64,000 nt of DNA from assembly GCF_016616425.1 (NCBI RefSeq), contig NZ_CP067101.1, positions 3,534,001 through 3,598,000 of the forward strand, read 5' to 3'. Origin of the DNA: Bradyrhizobium diazoefficiens. Lineage in GTDB: Bacteria; Pseudomonadota; Alphaproteobacteria; Rhizobiales; Xanthobacteraceae. Positions 51,572-60,747 of the stretch are shown here, in pieces. Under the pieces are notes generated by a model that saw only the letters and a program-made list of their open reading frames with translations, did no database searches and was not told the origin of the DNA. A program made the position numbers and the translations under genes. Positions within the stretch are counted from its first letter, which is position 1. The number at the start of each line of letters is the position of its first letter.

Positions 51572-52954
51572 ATGTCCTTCACAATCGCCATCATCGGCCG
51601 GCCCAATGTCGGCAAATCGACGCTGTTCAACCGCCTGGTTGGACAGAAGCTCGCGCTCGTCGATGACCTGCCGGGCGTCACCCGCGACCGCCGCGAGGGT
51701 GAGGCGAGGCTCGGCGACCTCGAATTCACCATCATCGACACCGCCGGCCTCGACGAGGGCGCCAGGGGCTCGCTGACCGCGCGCATGCAGGAGCAGACCG
51801 AGACCGCGATCGCACAGGCCGACGCGCTGTTCTTCGTCGTCGATGCCCGCGTCGGCCTCACGCCCACCGATCGCGCTTTCGCCGATTTCGCCCGCAAGGC
51901 CGACAAGCCGGTGCTGCTGGTCGCCAACAAGAGCGAGGGCAAGCACGGCGATGCCGGCGCGATGGAAGCCTTCGCGCTCGGCCTTGGCGACCCCATCCAG
52001 ATCTCGGCCGAGCATGGCGAGGGCATGGGCGAGCTCTACGATGCGCTGGCCAAGCTGATGCCGGAGCCCGTCGACGAAGACGAGGCCGAGGACGACGCGC
52101 CCCTCACCGAGGAAGAGGCCGCGACGCGCCCGATCCGGGTTGCCATCGTCGGCCGGCCCAATGCCGGCAAGTCGACGCTGATCAACCATCTGCTCGGCGA
52201 GGAGCGCCTGCTGACGAGTCCGGAGGCCGGCACCACGCGCGATTCCATCGCGGTCGAGATCAACTGGAAGGGCCGCGATTTCCGCGTGTTCGACACCGCC
52301 GGCCTGCGCCGGCGCTCGCGCATCGAGGAGAAGCTGGAAAAGCTCTCGGTCGCCGACGCACTGCGCGCGGTGCGATTTGCCGAAGTCGTCGTTCTGATGA
52401 TGGACACGCAGAACCGCTTCGAGGAGCAGGATCTGCGCATTGCCGATCTGATCGAGCGCGAGGGCCGCGCGATCGTGCTCGCCGTCAACAAATGGGACCT
52501 GATGGAGACCAAGGGCGGCGGCGCGATCTCGGGCCTGCGCCGCGATGCCGATCACTGGTTGCCGCAGGTCAAGGGTGTGCCGATCGTCGCCGTCTCGGGC
52601 CTGATGGGCGAGGGCATCGACCGCCTGATGCAGGCGATCCAGGACGCCTACGCAGTCTGGAACAGGCGCGTGCCGACCTCGGCGCTCAATCGCTGGTTCG
52701 AGCAGGCGGTCCAGGCCAATCCGCCGCCCGCGGTGTCCGGCCGCAGGCTGAAGCTGAATTACATCACGCAGAACAAGGCGCGCCCGCCGAGCTTCGTGCT
52801 GTTCTGCTCGCGCGCGGACGCGGTGCCGCAGTCCTATTTGCGCTATCTCACGAATTCCATGCGTGAGAGCTTCGATCTGCCGGGCACGCCGGTGCGCATC
52901 ACTCTGCGCGAGAAGGCCAATCCCTTCGCCCACAAGCGCAAGCGGCCGTCGTGA
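51572..52954 (+). CDS. der: Ribosome assembly GTPase Der (EngA)
   Basis: A 460-residue protein with the tandem GTPase domains unique to Der: the first GRPNVGKST with DTAG at the N-terminus, and the second [20 protein letters not shown] near 190 followed by [10 protein letters not shown] and NKWDLME. It ends with the KH-like domain ([20 protein letters not shown]). Der is essential for 50S subunit maturation. The stop overlaps the GTG start of the MFS gene (GTGA), so the pump is translated from the same mRNA. Confidence 0.97.
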   Translation: MSFTIAIIGRPNVGKSTLFNRLVGQKLALVDDLPGVTRDRREGEARLGDLEFTIIDTAGLDEGARGSLTARMQEQTETAIAQADALFFVVDARVGLTPTDRAFADFARKADKPVLLVANKSEGKHGDAGAMEAFALGLGDPIQISAEHGEGMGELYDALAKLMPEPVDEDEAEDDAPLTEEEAATRPIRVAIVGRPNAGKSTLINHLLGEERLLTSPEAGTTRDSIAVEINWKGRDFRVFDTAGLRRRSRIEEKLEKLSVADALRAVRFAEVVVLMMDTQNRFEEQDLRIADLIEREGRAIVLAVNKWDLMETKGGGAISGLRRDADHWLPQVKGVPIVAVSGLMGEGIDRLMQAIQDAYAVWNRRVPTSALNRWFEQAVQANPPPAVSGRRLKLNYITQNKARPPSFVLFCSRADAVPQSYLRYLTNSMRESFDLPGTPVRITLREKANPFAHKRKRPS

Positions 52955-54210
52955 GCGAGGGTACCGGCGAGGCGGTGGCGTACAGCGCAGCGCCAATCCG
53001 GCGCGGCGCGGTCGCTTTCATCTTCGTCACCATCCTGCTCGACATGCTCGCGCTCGGCGTGATCATGCCGATCCTGCCGAAGCTGATCGAGAGCTTTGTC
53101 GACAACGACGCCGCGCATGCGGCGCGCATCTTCGGTTTGTTCGGCACCGCCTGGGCGCTGATGCAGTTCGTGTTCTCGCCACTGCTTGGCGCGCTGTCGG
53201 ACCGCTTCGGGCGCCGACCGGTGGTGCTGCTGTCGAATTTCGGGCTCGCGGCCGACTACGTGCTGATGGCACTCGCGCCGTCCCTGGCATGGCTGTTCGT
53301 CGGCCGCGTGATCTCCGGGATCACGTCGGCCAGCATCTCGACGGCCTTTGCCTATATCGCCGACGTCACGCCGCCGGAGCGCCGCGCGGCGATCTTCGGC
53401 CGGATCGGTGCAGCTTTTGGCGCCGGCTTCGTCCTCGGTCCTGCGTTGGGCGGTCTGCTCGGCGACATCGATCCGCGGCTGCCGTTCTGGGCGTCGGCGG
53501 GATTGAGCCTTGCCAATGCGCTCTATGGGCTGTTCGTCCTGCCGGAATCGCTGGCGCCCGACAAGCGCTCGCCGTTCCGCTGGCGAAGTGCCAATCCGGC
53601 CGGCGCGCTCCGCCTGCTGCGTTCCAACGCGGTGCTCGCAGCGCTATCCATCGTCAATTTCATCGCACAGGTCGCACATGTCGTGCTGCCCTCGACCTTC
53701 GTGCTCTATGCGACCTATCGCTACGGCTGGGATTCCAAGACCGTGGGATTGACGCTGGCGATGGTCGGCATCTGCGCCATGGTGGTGCAGGGGCTCGCGA
53801 TCGGCCCGATCGTGCGTGCGCTCGGCGAGCGGAATGCGTTATTGCTTGGCCTGTGCTGTGGCGCGGTTGGGTTCGTGGTCCTCGGCGCTGCGCCGACCGG
53901 GCCGCTATCCTGGATCGGGATTCCCATTCTGGCGCTGTGGGGCATCTCGGGGGCCGCCTCGCAATCGCTGATGACGCGGCTGGTCGCGCCTGATCAGCAG
54001 GGCCAGCTGCAGGGGGCGACCGCGAGCGTGCAGAGCGTGTCGCAGCTCGTCGGCCCGTTCCTGTTCACGCTGACCTTTTCCTACTTCATCGGCGCCAGCG
54101 CGCCGCTGCATTTGCCCGGTGCGCCGTTCCTGCTTGCGGCGATGCTGATGGTGGTGTGCGTGGCGATCGCGGTGCGGACGCTGGGTGGCGCCAAGTCCAC
54201 GGAGCCGTAG
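52951..54210 (+). CDS. TCR/Tet-type MFS efflux transporter
   Basis: A 419-residue, 12-helix transporter. The start is GTG 52951, overlapping der. The Tet-like N-terminus reads [20 protein letters not shown], followed by the conserved loop [20 protein letters not shown] and [20 protein letters not shown] (motif C-like region, the drug/H+ antiporter mark). It is similar in layout to TetA-class proteins, but chromosomal homologues commonly have other substrates; resistance to tetracycline is not implied. Confidence 0.85.
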   Translation: MSEGTGEAVAYSAAPIRRGAVAFIFVTILLDMLALGVIMPILPKLIESFVDNDAAHAARIFGLFGTAWALMQFVFSPLLGALSDRFGRRPVVLLSNFGLAADYVLMALAPSLAWLFVGRVISGITSASISTAFAYIADVTPPERRAAIFGRIGAAFGAGFVLGPALGGLLGDIDPRLPFWASAGLSLANALYGLFVLPESLAPDKRSPFRWRSANPAGALRLLRSNAVLAALSIVNFIAQVAHVVLPSTFVLYATYRYGWDSKTVGLTLAMVGICAMVVQGLAIGPIVRALGERNALLLGLCCGAVGFVVLGAAPTGPLSWIGIPILALWGISGAASQSLMTRLVAPDQQGQLQGATASVQSVSQLVGPFLFTLTFSYFIGASAPLHLPGAPFLLAAMLMVVCVAIAVRTLGGAKSTEP

Positions 54211-54311
54211 GGCGGATTAGCGGAGCGTAGTCCGCCACCTTCGTCGGCGCGAGAGAAGAGGTGGGTTACGCCAGTGGACTGCGCTTCGCGCAGCCGCAAG
54301 GCTAACCCACC
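54211..54311. repeat. Two adjacent palindromic intergenic elements
   Basis: The first has arms GGCGGA (54211-54216) and TCCGCC (54231-54236) around TTAGCGGAGCGTAG. The second has arms GGTGGGTTA (54260-54268) and TAACCCACC (54303-54311), with an inner hairpin CTGCGC-TTC-GCGCAG (54279-54293). Both types recur in Bradyrhizobium intergenic DNA (from memory). Located between convergent genes, they may also serve as terminators. Confidence 0.65.
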
Positions 54312-54326
54312 CTATGAGTTCTCGAT

Positions 54327-55553
54327 TTATTTCTTCACCAGCGGGCAATCGCTGTCCTTGAGCGGCTTGGCCGCATCTTCCGGAGCAATCGTGGCGATCT
54401 GCTTGTAGTAGTCCCACGGTCCCTTCGACTCCTCGGGCTTCTTCACCTCGAACAGATAGGCCGGAATGAGCCGGCGGCCGTCGGCGCGGAGCGGGCCCTT
54501 GCCGAACAGCGGGTCGTCGGTCGGCAACTCCTTCATCTTGGCGACGACCTTGGCACCGTCATGCGGGTTGCCGCCGAGCGCGTCCATCGCTTTGAGATAG
54601 TGCAGCACCATCGCGTAGTTGCCGGCCTGTGTCATCGACGGCATCGCGTTCTTGCTGGCTGCAGCGGAAAACCGCTTGGACCAGGCCCGGGTCTGGTCGT
54701 TCATGTCCCAATAGAAGGACTCGGTGAAGGTCAGGCCATGCGCGGTCTTCAGACCGAGCGAGTGCACGTCGTTGATGAAGAGCAGGAGCGCGGCGAGCTT
54801 CTGGCCGCCCTGAACGATACCGAACTCGGCGGCCTGTTTGATCGCGTTGGTGGTGTCGCCGCCGGCATTGGCGAGCCCGATCACCTTGGCCTTCGAGGAT
54901 TGCGCCTGCAGAAGGAAGGAGGAGAAGTCCGCGGTGTTGATCGGATGCTTGACGCCGCCGAGCACCTTGCCGCCGTTGGCGGTGACCACGGCCGACGTGT
55001 CGCGCTCCAGCGCATGGCCGAAGGCGTAGTCGGAGGTCAGGAAGAACCACGTGTCGCCGCCGGCCTTGGTCAGCGCCTTGCCGGTGCCGTTGGCCAGCAT
55101 GTAGGTGTCATAGGTGAACGAAACCGTGTTCGGCGTGCAGGCCTTGCCGGTCAGGTCGGCGGAAGCGGCGCCGGAATTCAGCAGCACCGAATTCTTCTCC
55201 TTGACGAGGTTGCTGACCGCCAGCGCGACGCCGGAGTTCGGCGTATCCGCAATTGCGTCGACCTTCTCGTTATCGATCCACTGCCGGGCGATGTTGACGC
55301 CGACGTCGGGCTTGTTCTGATGGTCGCCGCTGACGACGTCGATCTTCCAGCCCTTCTTGAGCAGGCCGGAATCCTCGATCGCCATCTTGATCGCGACCAC
55401 GGAGTTCGGTCCGCCGATGTCGGCATAGAGGCTCGACATGTCATTGAGCACGCCGATCTTGACGGTCTTGTCCTGCGCATAGGCGGAAGTTGCAAAACCG
55501 AAGGCGGCACAGGCCAGAAGGGCCGCATAGCGGCGCGCGAACGTCGTCGTCAT
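54327..55553 (-). CDS. Orphan LivK-type ABC transporter substrate-binding protein
   Basis: A 408-residue periplasmic binding protein with a signal peptide (about 1-25, ending SAYAQ). It is closely similar along its whole length to LivK at 39671 (shared WFF-TxDYAFGHALERDT, ADFSSFLLQAQ, AGGDTTN-IKQAAEFGI, FYWDMNDQTRA, NPHDGAKVVAKMKE-PTDDPL). No permease or ATPase genes are near it, so it probably feeds a Liv-type importer encoded elsewhere, perhaps the one in this window. It arose by duplication; the changes cluster in the N-terminal third, so the ligand may differ. Confidence 0.88.
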   Translation of the reverse strand: MTTTFARRYAALLACAAFGFATSAYAQDKTVKIGVLNDMSSLYADIGGPNSVVAIKMAIEDSGLLKKGWKIDVVSGDHQNKPDVGVNIARQWIDNEKVDAIADTPNSGVALAVSNLVKEKNSVLLNSGAASADLTGKACTPNTVSFTYDTYMLANGTGKALTKAGGDTWFFLTSDYAFGHALERDTSAVVTANGGKVLGGVKHPINTADFSSFLLQAQSSKAKVIGLANAGGDTTNAIKQAAEFGIVQGGQKLAALLLFINDVHSLGLKTAHGLTFTESFYWDMNDQTRAWSKRFSAAASKNAMPSMTQAGNYAMVLHYLKAMDALGGNPHDGAKVVAKMKELPTDDPLFGKGPLRADGRRLIPAYLFEVKKPEESKGPWDYYKQIATIAPEDAAKPLKDSDCPLVKK

Positions 55554-55724
55554 AAAAGGATTCCTCCACTGTCAAACATGCGGACGGCTCTCTCGAGGAG
55601 CTTTGTTCCGGCAGATCGCTCTAGCCTGTCCCAGGGCCCGCGGCAATGCGCTTAAAGCCGGATGATGCCGCGTCGTAGCGTCATCCGTCGGTTAACCTTT
55701 GGACAACATGCGTTGAGACGCTAT

Positions 55725-55853
55725 TTGAGCGCCTTCGATGTGATGTCAGCTCGAATTTCTGGATGCGCTTTCCGGTACCGACGTCGGCGGTATAGACGTT
55801 ACCCTTGGCATCGATCGCCAATGGCGTGCACCAGTGGAATTGCCGGGGCATCG
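55725..55853 (-). pseudogene. NHL-repeat/beta-propeller protein, C-terminal remnant
   Basis: Directly behind the SDR stop, the minus strand reads FHWCTPLAIDAKGNVYTADV, then GTGKRIQKFELT. This is the last blade of NHL-repeat/SMP-30-like propeller proteins. Only about 35 residues remain, with no upstream domain and no ribosome-binding site, so it is a relic of a deleted gene. Confidence 0.6.
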
Positions 55854-55860
55854 CGGCCGC

Positions 55861-56601
55861 TCAGGCCGGCGCGCGGAAGCTCATCAGGCTGCGGGTCTTG
55901 TAGTCGTAGAATTTTCCGGTCGCGGTCCATTCCGGCGCGCACATCGGAACGATGAGTTCGGCGACCTGCTCCGGCGTGTCCAGCGTCGCCGGATCCTCGC
56001 CGGGCATCAGCGTGGCGCGCATGCGGGTGCGGACCGGGCCGGGGTTGAACAAATTGACGCGCAGCTTCGTGTTCGCGGTCTCCTGCGCCCAGGCGCGGGC
56101 CAGCGTTTCCAGCGCGGCCTTGGACGCGGCGTAGGGGCTGACATAGGCGGTCGCCTTGTTGGCGGCGCCCGAGGTGATGAAGACGACGCGACCGGCATCG
56201 GACTGCTTCAGCAGCGGCTCCATGCAGCGGATCAGCTGGAAGTTCGCGGAGACGTTGACCGCCATGACGTCGTTGAAGGTCTTCAGCTCGATATGGCCGA
56301 TCGGCGAGGAGGGGCCGAGCACGCCGGCATTGCCGACGAGGATGTCGAGCCTGCCGTAGCGCTCGTGCAGCCCGGCGCCCAACCGCGCGATGCCGTCGGA
56401 GTCGGTGAGGTTGAGCGGCACCAGGGTGGCGCTGCCGTCGACCTTGCGGATCTCGTCGTCGAGCTCTTCCAGCCCGCCCTGCGTGCGCGCGGTGGCAATG
56501 ATGTGCGCGCCGGCCTTCGCCAGGGCGATTGCCGTGGCGAAGCCGATGCCGCGTGAGGCGCCGGTGACGAGAGCGATGCGATTGGTGAGGGGATTGGTCA
56601 T
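55861..56601 (-). CDS. SDR-family oxidoreductase
   Basis: A 246-residue short-chain dehydrogenase: TGASRGIG cofactor motif (14-21), NAGVLGPSSPIGHI, Ser in VVFITSGAANKA and the catalytic YAASK. The C-terminal region (PEWTATGKFYDYKTRSLMSF) is unlike the usual classical SDRs and is typical of the YciK/EmrKY-like group. Cofactor preference and substrate are unknown. A remnant of a propeller gene follows it; a palindromic repeat lies upstream. Confidence 0.87.
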   Translation of the reverse strand: MTNPLTNRIALVTGASRGIGFATAIALAKAGAHIIATARTQGGLEELDDEIRKVDGSATLVPLNLTDSDGIARLGAGLHERYGRLDILVGNAGVLGPSSPIGHIELKTFNDVMAVNVSANFQLIRCMEPLLKQSDAGRVVFITSGAANKATAYVSPYAASKAALETLARAWAQETANTKLRVNLFNPGPVRTRMRATLMPGEDPATLDTPEQVAELIVPMCAPEWTATGKFYDYKTRSLMSFRAPA

Positions 56602-56650
56602 GGCGGGGTTTTACAGCCGTGGACGGCCGGGACAAGCCCCCCGCATCGGC

Positions 56651-56748
56651 GTCATTCCGGGGCGATGCCAAGCATCGAACCCGGAATCCAGAGGCTTACC
56701 AGACAATATCGGGATTCCGGGTTCGCGCTGCGCGCGCCCCGGAATGAC
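56651..56748. repeat. Nested palindromic intergenic repeat before purF
   Basis: Outer arms GTCATTCCGGGGCG (56651-56664) and CGCCCCGGAATGAC (56735-56748) are exact complements. Inner arms GAACCCGGAATCC (56677-56689) and GGATTCCGGGTTC (56712-56724) are also exact. This CCGGAATGAC-type element is one of the most frequent intergenic repeats I know from Bradyrhizobium. It lies between the SDR start and the end of purF. Confidence 0.8.
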
Positions 56749-56757
56749 AGCAGATGG

Positions 56758-58281
56758 TCAGCTCGCCTCCGCCAGCAGCGACAGCTGCCGCGGCTGCGGC
56801 TCGGTCTGGGTCTGGTCGGTGAGGTGGGTCGGATAGGCGCCGGTAAAACAGTGATCCGAGAACTTCGGATTGGCAGGGTCGCGACCGGGCTCGCCCATGG
56901 CGCGGTACATGCCGTCGATCGACAGGAAGGCGAGCGAGTCGGCGCCGATGATATCGCGCATCTCCTCCAGCGAATGCGTCGCAGCCAGGAGACCGCCGCG
57001 GTCGGGCAGGTCGATGCCGTAATAATCGGGATAGAGGATCGGCGGCGAGGCGAGACGGAAATGGACCTCCTTGGCGCCGGCATCGCGCATCATGCGCACG
57101 ATCTTCTTCGAGGTGGTGCCGCGCACCAGCGAGTCGTCGATCAGGATGATGCGCTTGCCTTCGATCGCGGCGCGGTTGGCCGAATGCTTCATGCGCACGC
57201 CGGACTCGCGGATCGCCTGGGTCGGCTGGATGAAGGTGCGGCCGACATAGTGGTTGCGGATGATGCCGAGCTCGAACGGCACGCCGGAATGCTGGCTGTA
57301 ACCGACCGCGGCGGGCACGCCGGAATCCGGCACCGGCACCACGACGTCGATCGGCACGTGGCTCTCGCGCGCGAGCTGCGCACCGAAGGCCTTGCGTACT
57401 TCGTAGACCGAACGGCCATGGACGATGGAATCCGGACGGGAGAAGTAGATGTATTCGAAGATGCAGGGGCGCGGCGCCATCGGCGGGAACGGCTTGTGGA
57501 TGTCCTGGCCGTTCTCGTCGAACACGATGACTTCGCCCGGCTCGATGTCGCGGACGAAGCGCGCGCCGATGATGTCGAGCGCGCAGGTCTCGGAGGTCAG
57601 GATCGGGCAGCCGTCGAGCTCGCCGAGCACCAGGGGGCGGATGCCGCGCGGGTCGCGCGCGCCGACCAGCTTCTTGTTGGTCAGCGAGACCAGCGCATAG
57701 GCACCCTCGATCTCGCGCAGCGCGTCGATATAGCGCTCGATGAAGCGGCTGCGCCTGGAGCGCGCGACCAGGTGCAGGATCACCTCGGTATCGGTGGTCG
57801 ACTGCATCATCGCGCCATGGCGTACCAACTCGCGCCGCAGCGTCAGCCCGTTGGTGAGATTGCCGTTATGGGCGACGGCGAGACCGCCGGCATTGAGCTC
57901 GGCGAACAACGGCTGCACGTTGCGCAGGATGGTGGCACCGGTGGTGGAGTAACGGACATGGCCGACGGCCATATTGCCGGGCAGCCGGTCGATCACTTCG
58001 CGGCGAGAGAAGGTGTCGCCGACGAGGCCGAGCCGGCGTTCTGAATGAAAGCGGCTGCCGTCGTAGGAGACGATGCCGGCGGCTTCCTGGCCGCGATGCT
58101 GAAGGGCGTGGAGGCCGAGCGCGGTGATGGCGGCAGCGTCAGGGTGACCGTAGATGCCGAAGACGCCGCATTCCTCGCGCAGCGTATCCCCCTCCAGATC
58201 GTCCTGAACCTTTAATGCGGCCGGGCCCGGACCGGCGTTTGGATCGAGATCAAGTCGGGCGTCCTGGTCAGGGTATCGCAT
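56758..58281 (-). CDS. purF: Amidophosphoribosyltransferase
   Basis: A 507-residue enzyme that makes phosphoribosylamine from PRPP and glutamine, the first step of purine synthesis. A propeptide of about 37 residues precedes the nucleophile Cys (EECGVFGI, C38), as in the Bacillus-type enzyme. The glutaminase domain has LHALQHRGQEAAGI. The PRPP loop is ILIDDSLVRGTTSKK, and the C-terminus holds the cysteines expected for an iron-sulfur type enzyme only in part. It follows cvpA (28-nt gap) and radA. Confidence 0.95.
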   Translation of the reverse strand: MRYPDQDARLDLDPNAGPGPAALKVQDDLEGDTLREECGVFGIYGHPDAAAITALGLHALQHRGQEAAGIVSYDGSRFHSERRLGLVGDTFSRREVIDRLPGNMAVGHVRYSTTGATILRNVQPLFAELNAGGLAVAHNGNLTNGLTLRRELVRHGAMMQSTTDTEVILHLVARSRRSRFIERYIDALREIEGAYALVSLTNKKLVGARDPRGIRPLVLGELDGCPILTSETCALDIIGARFVRDIEPGEVIVFDENGQDIHKPFPPMAPRPCIFEYIYFSRPDSIVHGRSVYEVRKAFGAQLARESHVPIDVVVPVPDSGVPAAVGYSQHSGVPFELGIIRNHYVGRTFIQPTQAIRESGVRMKHSANRAAIEGKRIILIDDSLVRGTTSKKIVRMMRDAGAKEVHFRLASPPILYPDYYGIDLPDRGGLLAATHSLEEMRDIIGADSLAFLSIDGMYRAMGEPGRDPANPKFSDHCFTGAYPTHLTDQTQTEPQPRQLSLLAEAS

Positions 58282-58309
58282 CTCGTCCGCGCCTCTCTCT
58301 GGAGCTCAA

Positions 58310-58939
58310 TCAACGCGCCGCAGGTTTCTCGATCAGTTTCTTCAAACTGTCACGAGCAGGTTTACTGTATCCGTCGCCACTGCCCGAAGGCTGCTGCTCG
58401 GTATCAGCTTGATCATCATCTGGTTTGTTTTTCTTGAATCTCTTCAAGATGGTGTTCTCGGGGTCATCGGGCAAGAGGGCCATCAGCCAATCCCCGGTTC
58501 CCTGGAGCACCACGCGGGATTTCGCCCCCGTGACCCAGTCCGGACGCTGCTTGTCCGGAACCAGCCAGGTGAAGAACAAGAAGGCGACCACGACGATCAA
58601 AAGCCCGCGAGCCAGGCCAAACAGGAAGCCGAGGGTGCGGTCCAGCGCGCCGATGCGCGAATCCAGGATCATGTCGGAGATCCGGACCGTGATCACGGAG
58701 ACCACGATCAGCGTGCCGACGAACACGCCGGCGATCACCACCACGCTCGCCACCGTGTCGTTGCTGAAATAGGTCTTGGCGGTCGGCAGTAGCTTCGAGA
58801 AGGAGTACAGCGTCACGATTGCCGCCGCGCCCCAGGCTGCGATCGACAGGATTTCGCGCATGAAGCCGCGGACCATGGCGAGCAGGCCCGAGATCAGCAT
58901 CACACCGAGCAGGATCAGGTCGAGGATGGTAACTGGCAT
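58310..58939 (-). CDS. cvpA: CvpA family membrane protein
   Basis: A 209-residue protein with four hydrophobic segments (about 5-25, 35-55, 70-90, 105-130: ILDLILLGVMLISGLLAMVR, LGFLFGLARGLLIVVVAFLF) and a charged C-terminal tail (KRFKKNKPDDDQADTEQQPS). CvpA is named for colicin V production in E. coli, where it also lies next to purF. It acts in envelope homeostasis by an unclear mechanism. It lies between radA and purF. Confidence 0.9.
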   Translation of the reverse strand: MPVTILDLILLGVMLISGLLAMVRGFMREILSIAAWGAAAIVTLYSFSKLLPTAKTYFSNDTVASVVVIAGVFVGTLIVVSVITVRISDMILDSRIGALDRTLGFLFGLARGLLIVVVAFLFFTWLVPDKQRPDWVTGAKSRVVLQGTGDWLMALLPDDPENTILKRFKKNKPDDDQADTEQQPSGSGDGYSKPARDSLKKLIEKPAAR

Positions 58940-59107
58940 CGGCTGGTCTGGTCCGCTCGTGCTTCAAAGGTGCTCCAGCCGAATCGGTGTTTGGCCGCTG
59001 CCCTAAAAGAGGCGCAGACGGCGTTTCCGGCAAGGCCGCAACCACGCAATCCCATGCTGCTTTTGTGACGGCTGTATAGCGGCGGGGGCCTCCGGCGTCA
59101 CCTCCGG

Positions 59108-60553
59108 CTAAGCCTCTCCACGGCGGAATCTTGCCGGTGTGGCATTTTTCTCTGCCGGCGTGTTCGATTCGCCCCGGCGGGAGCCGCGGGCGGCGATCTC
59201 GGCCACCAATGTCGTCAGGCTGTTGACCGCATTCAGCGACAATCCGGCGTCGCCGCCGGTCTCGCCGCGCGCCGATTCGGGCAGCACGGCGCGCTGAAAG
59301 CCGAGTTTTGCGGCTTCCTTCAGCCGGGCCGGGGTCTGGGCCACCGGGCGCACCACGCCGGACAGCGAGATCTCGCCGAAATAGACCGCATCAGTCGGCA
59401 ATTGCGCATTCACCAGGGACGACACCAATGCCGCCGCGGCGGCGAGATCGGCGGCAGGTTCGTGGATGCGCAGGCCGCCGGCGACGTTCAGATAGACGTC
59501 GTGGCCGGACAGCTTGACCCCGCAATGGGCTTCCAGCACCGCCAGCACCATCGAGAGCCGGCTCGGGTCCCAGCCGACCACGGCGCGCCGCGGCGTGCCG
59601 AGCGAGGTCGGCGCCACCAGCGCCTGCAGTTCGACCAGAACGGGCCGCGTGCCCTCGATACCCGCGAAGACTGCGGTGCCGGGCGTGCCGAGATCGCGCT
59701 CGGACAGGAACAGCTCCGAGGGGTTTGTGACCTCGCGCAGGCCGAGACCGGTCATCTCGAACACGCCGATCTCGTCGGTCGGACCGAAACGGTTCTTCAC
59801 GGCGCGCAGGATGCGGAATTGCTGCGAGCCTTCGCCCTCGAACGACATCACGGCATCGACCATGTGCTCGACCACGCGGGGGCCGGCGATCTGGCCGTCC
59901 TTGGTGACGTGGCCGACCAGGATGATGGCAGCCCCGGTCTTCTTGGCGAAACGGATCAGCGCCTGCGCCGAGGCGCGCACCTGGGTGACCGTGCCGGGCG
60001 CGGACTCCACCGTGTCGGTCCACATGGTCTGGATCGAGTCGATCACGATCAGCCGCGGCACCGCGCCTTCCGACAGCGTCGAGACGATGTCCTCCACCGA
60101 GGTCTCGGCGGCGAGCTGCACCGGCGCATCCGACAGCCCGAGCCGTTCGGCGCGCAGCCGCACCTGCGCCACTGCCTCTTCGCCGGAGATGTAGACGACG
60201 CGGTGGCCGGCGCGCGCCAGCAAGCTGGTCGCCTGCGTCAGCAGCGTCGACTTGCCGATGCCGGGATCGCCGCCGACCAGCAGCACCGAGCCACGGACGA
60301 AGCCGCCGCCGGTGACGCGGTCGAGCTCGGTCATGCCTGACGACAGGCGCGGCGCGTCCGGGCTCTTTCCGGCGAGGCTCTCCAGCGCGAACGTCCGCCC
60401 CTTGCGCCTGGAGCGGATCGACACCGGCACGCTGCCGCTGGTGTCCTCCTCGGCGAGCGTATTCCACTCGCCGCAGGACTCGCACTTGCCCTGCCAGCGG
60501 TTATAGGCCGCGCCGCAGTTCTGGCAGACGAAGGAAAGCGTGTTCTTGGCCAT
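59108..60553 (-). CDS. radA: DNA repair protein RadA
   Basis: A 481-residue recombination factor that aids branch migration. It has an N-terminal zinc finger C10-x2-C13...C24-x2-C27, Walker A GGDPGIGKST (94-103), the RadA-specific KNRFG motif (AVKNRFGPTDEIGVFEM) and a C-terminal Lon-protease-like domain (AHCGVKLSGHDVYLNVAGGL). The C-terminal 25 residues are a basic extension. It is the first gene of the minus-strand radA-cvpA-purF series. Confidence 0.96.
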   Translation of the reverse strand: MAKNTLSFVCQNCGAAYNRWQGKCESCGEWNTLAEEDTSGSVPVSIRSRRKGRTFALESLAGKSPDAPRLSSGMTELDRVTGGGFVRGSVLLVGGDPGIGKSTLLTQATSLLARAGHRVVYISGEEAVAQVRLRAERLGLSDAPVQLAAETSVEDIVSTLSEGAVPRLIVIDSIQTMWTDTVESAPGTVTQVRASAQALIRFAKKTGAAIILVGHVTKDGQIAGPRVVEHMVDAVMSFEGEGSQQFRILRAVKNRFGPTDEIGVFEMTGLGLREVTNPSELFLSERDLGTPGTAVFAGIEGTRPVLVELQALVAPTSLGTPRRAVVGWDPSRLSMVLAVLEAHCGVKLSGHDVYLNVAGGLRIHEPAADLAAAAALVSSLVNAQLPTDAVYFGEISLSGVVRPVAQTPARLKEAAKLGFQRAVLPESARGETGGDAGLSLNAVNSLTTLVAEIAARGSRRGESNTPAEKNATPARFRRGEA

Positions 60554-60747
60554 GGGGATGGGGTGAGTCGAGGTTTCAGCTGGTTGATAGCATGGAATGG
60601 CAGGTTGATCGCCGGTGCTTCGCTTATCTCAATTCGTCACGACAGATATACTTTTCATTAGCTCTGTGCCGCTGTGGCCGCGTGGATTTTGCGAAGTGTT
60701 AGCGGACGCGGGTCCAATCTCGGAACCATCGGGGGCGGCGAAGAGAA

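Noticed and set aside
52951..54210. Tetracycline resistance gene
   Set aside because: Only the general TetA-like MFS layout is present; it is a chromosomal gene coupled to der with no mobile context.
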